From Prochlorococcus sp. AG-347-J20 (GTDB taxonomy: Bacteria > Cyanobacteriota > Cyanobacteriia > PCC-6307 > Cyanobiaceae): a stretch of 64,000 nt of DNA. Position numbers and translations under genes: made by a program. Below are positions 60,184 to 64,000 of this stretch, piece by piece. The stretch lies in the NCBI GenBank assembly GCA_003281485.1, contig QCBW01000004.1:1-64000 (forward strand), in the 5' to 3' direction. A model generated the notes under the pieces. It made no database searches and was not told where the DNA came from. It saw nothing but the letters and a program-made list of their open reading frames with translations. Numbering within the stretch: position 1 is the first letter of the stretch; the number at the start of each line of letters is the position of its first letter.

Positions 60184-61092
60184 TTGAAAAATTCATTTTC
60201 TCAACTAGATCAAGCATATGAAATATGCCGTAAAGAAACTCAACAGTGGGCTAAAACCTTTTACTTGGGGACTCTTTTATTGCCTGTAGAAAAAAGAAAA
60301 GCTATTTGGGCTATTTATGTATGGTGCAGAAGGACAGATGAAATAATGGATAGTTTAGAAGCCTCAACTAAATCACAGGCTGAACTTTCTGACAATCTAG
60401 ATGCATGGGAAGAAAATACAAAAAATGTATTTAGAGGAAATATTAAATCCAAATTAGATGCAGTTTTATTAGATACTATCAAAAAATATCCACAAAATAT
60501 CCAACCCTACCTTGACATGATAGATGGTCAGCGAATGGATCTTAATAAATTTAGATACAAAGATTTTGATGAATTAAAACTATATTGTTATAGGGTCGCA
60601 GGGACTGTTGGTTTAATGACCCAGAATGTCATGGGGATTGATAGTGCCTATACATCTGCGCCATGGAGCGCTAAACCTGACCCCTCAGAGGCAGCTATAG
60701 CCCTAGGAATTGCGAATCAATTAACAAATATATTGAGAGATGTCGGAGAAGATAGAGAAAGGGGAAGGATTTATCTTCCACAATCGGATATTGAAAAATT
60801 TAATTACTCTGAAGAAGAACTTTTAAAGGGAGAAATAAATCAGCAGTGGAAAGCTCTAATGAACTTTCAATTATCAAGAGCTCGTGATTGGTTTCAAAAG
60901 TCAGAGGATGGGATTAAATGGTTATCATCTGATGCTAGATGGCCTGTTTGGACGTCTTTACGTCTTTATAGGGGGATATTAGATTCTATTGAAAAATTAG
61001 ATTATGATGTATTTAATAATAGAGCCTTTGTAAAGAATTCAGTGAAAGCTTTTGAAATTCCAATATCTTTCTTAATTTCTCGAATTAAATAA
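60184..61092 (+). CDS. crtB: Phytoene synthase
   Basis: Joins two geranylgeranyl diphosphates to phytoene. The 302-residue product has the Asp-rich metal motif WCRRTDEIMDS (about residues 48-58) and a second LTNILRDVGEDRERGRIYLP. Start is TTG 60184; no ATG lies near. It is the second gene of the crtP-crtB unit and abuts the RRM protein gene on the other strand with no spacing. Confidence 0.97.
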   Translation: MKNSFSQLDQAYEICRKETQQWAKTFYLGTLLLPVEKRKAIWAIYVWCRRTDEIMDSLEASTKSQAELSDNLDAWEENTKNVFRGNIKSKLDAVLLDTIKKYPQNIQPYLDMIDGQRMDLNKFRYKDFDELKLYCYRVAGTVGLMTQNVMGIDSAYTSAPWSAKPDPSEAAIALGIANQLTNILRDVGEDRERGRIYLPQSDIEKFNYSEEELLKGEINQQWKALMNFQLSRARDWFQKSEDGIKWLSSDARWPVWTSLRLYRGILDSIEKLDYDVFNNRAFVKNSVKAFEIPISFLISRIK

Positions 61093-61509
61093 CTAAGCAG
61101 GGGTCTTCTGGTTCGCCAACAAATCTTTTAATTTGGATAGTTCTCCAGCCCATCTTGGATCAGGCGCTTCAAGATTAGGAGCGTCACTATGCACAATTTT
61201 CTTGAATTCTTTCCTCTTCCTGTTCTTGTTTAGGTTTCCACCATTCTTTTTATTAGCAGAATCTTTCTTTTCTGATAACTCTACTCTTAATTTAGATCCA
61301 TTAAATTCAAAACCATTTAGTTTATGAATTAATAAATTAGCATTCTCTTCATTGTTAGTTGTTGCGAAACCAAACCCTCTGCTTTCCTTAGTCTCCTTAT
61401 CTAAAACTGCTTTAAATCTAATCGATTCAGAAAATGATTTTAAAAGGGTATCAAATTCTTGTGGATTAAATCCTTGTGGTAAGTTGCCAATGTAAATGCG
61501 AATGCTCAT
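61093..61509 (-). CDS. RRM-type RNA-binding protein
   Basis: A single RRM of the cyanobacterial Rbp type. RNP2 is RIYIGNLP (residues 4-11) and RNP1 is SRGFGFATT (about residues 44-52). The C-terminal 60 residues are basic (KKNGGNLNKNRKRKEF), then acidic, and end APDPRWAGELSKLKDLL. Rbp proteins are linked to cold response and thylakoid mRNA localisation in other cyanobacteria; no role can be fixed here. Total 138 residues. Confidence 0.92.
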   Translation of the reverse strand: MSIRIYIGNLPQGFNPQEFDTLLKSFSESIRFKAVLDKETKESRGFGFATTNNEENANLLIHKLNGFEFNGSKLRVELSEKKDSANKKNGGNLNKNRKRKEFKKIVHSDAPNLEAPDPRWAGELSKLKDLLANQKTPA

Positions 61510-61567
61510 AAATTTTTAAAAATGATTTTGAAGTCTGAACTTCTAAACAAAACTAAGCTATGTGTAT

Positions 61568-62785
61568 TTAATCACATTTTGGCGCATTTTGTTTAATCCA
61601 TCTCTTTGCTTCATAAATTGCTTCATCAAAATTATTCAATCTTTTATATGCAAGCTCCTTTGAAAGATATTGTAAAAGCTCACCTAAAACAGGGCCATCA
61701 GATATTTTTAAATTTTTTTTAATTACATCACCATTAAGTAAATTGGAGGGATGGAATAATTTATCTTCCTTGTCACGCCATCTATTTAGCCAATCGAAGC
61801 GCAAATTTTGAGGTAAATAAAAAATAAAAGATGGGAGAAATTTCTCTAATTCTTGATGTAATTTAAATCTCTCTAATTCGTTTAACTGGTTGATATTTTT
61901 GTTCTTTAAAAAAAAGTGCCATTTTCGCAATAACTTAGTTTTCGCAATTTGAGCTTTACTAAATTTAAGTTTTTCAAGAGATAACACATCTAAAATTTGG
62001 GCAATAAAAAATAATGGTAAGAATTGTTCCTGTTCTTCATGATTTAATTCTGAATAATTAATTTTTTTTAAATCCAAAAAAAAAGAATCTTCGTAGAGGG
62101 TATCTGAACCAAATATGTTAAATTTCTTGATCAAAATTAAAGCATCAATGGCATTTTTTCCATTTACTATTTTCTGTATTTCATAATTAACCCTTTCTTT
62201 AGCAACCAGACGTAGTTTCTCTTTATTTTTTTTTATAAAAGTAATTAAGTTGAAATCAATTCTGAAATTCAACTCTGAGACAAACCGAAAACATCTTAAT
62301 ATTCGCAAAGGATCATTCAGTAAATTAATTTCTGAATGCGTTCTTAGAAATGAAAATTCAAGATCTTTTAGGCCATTCAATGGATCATACAAACATTTTT
62401 TATCAAATAAAAAAGCAATTGAATTAACTGAAAAGTCTCTAGACCTCAAATCTCCTTCAATGGTAGATGAAACCTGATTAGCAATATCAATATAAATATT
62501 TTTGAATATTATTCTTACTACTTCTCTTTTTTTATCTAAGATTATTAATTTAGATTCAATATTATCTGAAATTTCTTTCCCAATTTCAATTGCATTTAAA
62601 GGAACCACAATATCAACATCTACCTCTTTTGAAATTCTTCCCAGAATAAGATCCCTTATGTAACCACCAACCAAATATGATCCTTCAGGTAAAAAAGGTA
62701 AAATGCAATTCCAATTATGAAATTTAATACTTTTTTCTAATTTATTTATTATTGTTGTATGATCTGTTTGTATATTATTTTTCAT
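61568..62785 (-). CDS. cca: tRNA nucleotidyltransferase/poly(A) polymerase family protein
   Basis: Class II polymerase-beta-type nucleotidyltransferase. The 405-residue protein has the head domain motif GSYLVGGYIRDLILGR (about residues 34-49) and DVDIVVP with the two metal Asp. RDFSVNSIAF and the RILRCFRFVSEL segment follow. Relatives add the CCA end to tRNA or A tails; cyanobacteria often split the two duties. No other copy is in view. Its start is only 17 bases from that of ycf34, so their promoters overlap. Confidence 0.87.
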   Translation of the reverse strand: MKNNIQTDHTTIINKLEKSIKFHNWNCILPFLPEGSYLVGGYIRDLILGRISKEVDVDIVVPLNAIEIGKEISDNIESKLIILDKKREVVRIIFKNIYIDIANQVSSTIEGDLRSRDFSVNSIAFLFDKKCLYDPLNGLKDLEFSFLRTHSEINLLNDPLRILRCFRFVSELNFRIDFNLITFIKKNKEKLRLVAKERVNYEIQKIVNGKNAIDALILIKKFNIFGSDTLYEDSFFLDLKKINYSELNHEEQEQFLPLFFIAQILDVLSLEKLKFSKAQIAKTKLLRKWHFFLKNKNINQLNELERFKLHQELEKFLPSFIFYLPQNLRFDWLNRWRDKEDKLFHPSNLLNGDVIKKNLKISDGPVLGELLQYLSKELAYKRLNNFDEAIYEAKRWIKQNAPKCD

Positions 62786-62802
62786 TTCACTGGATAGTTA
62801 TT

Positions 62803-63054
62803 ATGTGCATTTGCATCAACTGTAAATGGGTTGATAGATGCATCACTTATCATGATGTTGAGAATAATCATGGTGTTGATAATATTTGTGATGTTCCTGA
62901 TTTTAAAGCAAAAAACCCATTAATTCATGTCAATATAGCTAAAGATAATAATGGAGATTATAGATCCGATTGGGATGTTCAATCTTGTGAAAGTTTTGTA
63001 AATGAATTTGGTAAGTGGTCTAAATGTAATCCAGGCGCTGAATTGCCTGTTTAA
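62803..63054 (+). CDS. ycf34: Ycf34 family protein
   Basis: Small cysteine-rich protein of cyanobacteria and some plastids. The 83-residue product from ATG 62803 starts MCICINCKWVDRCITYHDVE with Cys at positions 2, 4, 7 and 13. Further Cys are in NICDVPDF, DVQSCESF and SKCNPG, the pattern of an Fe-S protein. The frame extends 17 codons upstream (Met 62752), but those residues are unrelated. Ycf34 in Synechocystis has been linked to iron-sulfur binding and photosynthesis; that is family knowledge. It precedes tsaB by 9 bases. Confidence 0.9.
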   Translation: MCICINCKWVDRCITYHDVENNHGVDNICDVPDFKAKNPLIHVNIAKDNNGDYRSDWDVQSCESFVNEFGKWSKCNPGAELPV

Positions 63055-63063
63055 AGTTTACTG

Positions 63064-63717
63064 ATGACGAATAATTGTAAACAAAGTCAAAAGTACCCTA
63101 CATTAGTTATTCATAGCACAGACAATTCCTTTGGCTTTGGATATAGAAAAAATAATAACCTGGAATCTGATAAATTATTTATAAAAAATTTTGATAATGA
63201 CTTATGTAATACCTTAATTAATGACTTTAACAAATTTATTTCTAAAGAAAGTTTGCAAAAAGTTAAAAAGATATCTGTCAACATAGGGCCAGCAAATTTT
63301 AATGCTTCTCGGCTTATAGTAGTTTTAGCAAGAACCATCTCGCAACAAATAAATTGTCCTTTAGATAGTTTTAGTTCATTCGAAATAATGGCCAAAAGAA
63401 TTGCACACAAAAATAATATACTTACTGACAAACAATCATTCTGGATTTACAAAAAATTAAAACGAGAAGGTTACATCGCAGGTAAATATGAAATTTGTGA
63501 TAAAAACCAAAAAAATGCTGATCTTGTTACTCGAGAAATTGTGGTGCCAAAAGTTATTAAAGAGTTGAGAAGTCAAGAACTTTTTTTTGAAGCAAATTAC
63601 GAGGACGAAGAGGATTTGAAAGAATTATTAAATTTATCAAATAAAGATTTCTTAAATGAGAATTTAAATTCATGGCAAAAAGTTTTGCCACTTTACCCTA
63701 TTTCTCCTATTAACTAA
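63064..63717 (+). CDS. tsaB: tRNA threonylcarbamoyladenosine biosynthesis protein TsaB-like
   Basis: TsaB is the non-catalytic partner of TsaD in t6A37 synthesis. The 217-residue product has the N-terminal TLVIHSTDNSFGFGYR (variant of the ALDTS strand), then KISVNIGPANFNASRLIVVL, which corresponds to the GPGSFTGLR segment of the family in altered form. The C-terminal half is divergent. The assignment rests on fold-level similarity and on the local order next to ycf34. It converges on plsC. Confidence 0.75.
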   Translation: MTNNCKQSQKYPTLVIHSTDNSFGFGYRKNNNLESDKLFIKNFDNDLCNTLINDFNKFISKESLQKVKKISVNIGPANFNASRLIVVLARTISQQINCPLDSFSSFEIMAKRIAHKNNILTDKQSFWIYKKLKREGYIAGKYEICDKNQKNADLVTREIVVPKVIKELRSQELFFEANYEDEEDLKELLNLSNKDFLNENLNSWQKVLPLYPISPIN

Positions 63718-63726
63718 TTGAAAGAT

Positions 63727-64000
63727 TTATGAAATCAAATTATTAATTTGATCTTGAAGATGCATCGTTACAGAATGTAGATCATCTCTTGATGAACTTT
63801 GTGGAGGTTGAACAGGTTTTCCAATTTTAATAACTATTTTTGAGAAGAAAGGAAAAAAGAATCTAAATCTTATGAGTCTGTGTGAATTAACTATTGCAAC
63901 AGGCAATAATAATTTTTGATTTTTAAATGCTAACAATGCAGCTCCTTGTTTTGGCTTATTAACTCGGCCATTCTTTTGTCGAGTACCATCAATAAAAATT
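63727..64000 (-). CDS. plsC: 1-acyl-glycerol-3-phosphate acyltransferase, 3' part
   Basis: The frame is open to the window edge, so the start is outside. Visible codons give IFIDGTRQKNGRVNKPKQGA followed by ALLAFKNQKLLLPVAIVNS. This is the conserved acyltransferase block III (EGTR with Asp for Glu), the KPKQGAALLA segment and the PVAI segment. The rest (KIVIKIGKPVQPP) is the normal tail. The enzyme makes phosphatidic acid on the membrane. The catalytic HX4D is outside the window. Confidence 0.85.
   Translation of the reverse strand, partial: IFIDGTRQKNGRVNKPKQGAALLAFKNQKLLLPVAIVNSHRLIRFRFFFPFFSKIVIKIGKPVQPPQSSSRDDLHSVTMHLQDQINNLIS

Noticed and set aside
62752..62802. Longer start for ycf34
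   Set aside because: The Cys motif begins right after ATG 62803, as expected for the family; upstream residues overlap the cca start.

Overview
The window is a dense, AT-rich (roughly 30% GC by eye) stretch of cyanobacterial core genome. Gene content points to a high-light-adapted Prochlorococcus or a very close relative. It has an NDH-1 complex with cyanobacterial subunits (ndhH, A, I, G, E, D, F, M), Mg-protoporphyrin methyltransferase, phytoene synthase and desaturase, phylloquinone biosynthesis, RbcR, Ycf34, a PedR-like regulator and bidirectional RNA-level compaction with tiny spacers. I cannot name the strain from sequence alone. No tRNA, rRNA, insertion sequence, prophage or CRISPR array was seen, and no gap longer than about 210 bases lacks a gene.

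Layout. 1-5.5 kb: 3' part of a ClpB-type chaperone, then secE-nusG-rplK-rplA-rplJ-rplL with an L10-type leader before rplJ. 5.6-13.7 kb: rnhA, pyrD and a CobC/CobD-like aminotransferase, then murG, a secreted unknown, pgk, and the coupled pair rbgA-rluD. 13.7-23.5 kb: a double ABC ATPase, spoT/relA, a DUF2062 membrane protein, mnmE, nadC, argS and a hisC-like aminotransferase. 23.5-27.1 kb: a leftward operon prfB-DUF3285-ybeY-dgkA-trpG-MBL protein, in which prfB needs the classic release-factor-2 +1 frameshift. 27.1-33.4 kb: grxC-gshB, then the phylloquinone (vitamin K1) genes menF, menA, menC, menE and a DHNA-CoA thioesterase. 33.4-41.5 kb: ndhH, rsmH, a cysteine desulfurase, a response regulator, chlM, purE, cysC, a SUI1-family factor, trpB and a rhodanese. 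41.5-49 kb: a large anchored unknown, gltA, ndhA-ndhI-ndhG-ndhE-nadK, a CYTH protein, a 47-residue small protein and a PedR-like regulator. 49-58.7 kb: metF, an NDP-sugar nucleotidyltransferase, scpA, ndhD, ndhF, a NnrU/Z-ISO protein, rbcR, a DUF3172 protein and ndhM. 58.7-64 kb: phytoene desaturase and synthase, an RRM protein, a CCA-adding-type enzyme, ycf34, tsaB and the 3' end of plsC.

How the genes work together. Many products meet at the thylakoid: NDH-1 cyclic/respiratory electron flow, phylloquinone for photosystem I, chlorophyll and carotenoid synthesis, and redox-linked regulators. The rest is translation, nucleotide, amino-acid and cofactor housekeeping.

I did not find a credible new multi-gene system. 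The observations most worth checking are a ClpB whose first AAA module lacks the usual arginine fingers, a metallo-beta-lactamase-fold protein that has lost its metal-binding HxHxDH motif, an o-succinylbenzoate synthase with Lys-to-Arg at a catalytic site, a Z-ISO-like protein close to the carotenoid genes, an overlooked 47-residue gene, and sixteen convergent gene pairs with almost no space for terminators.
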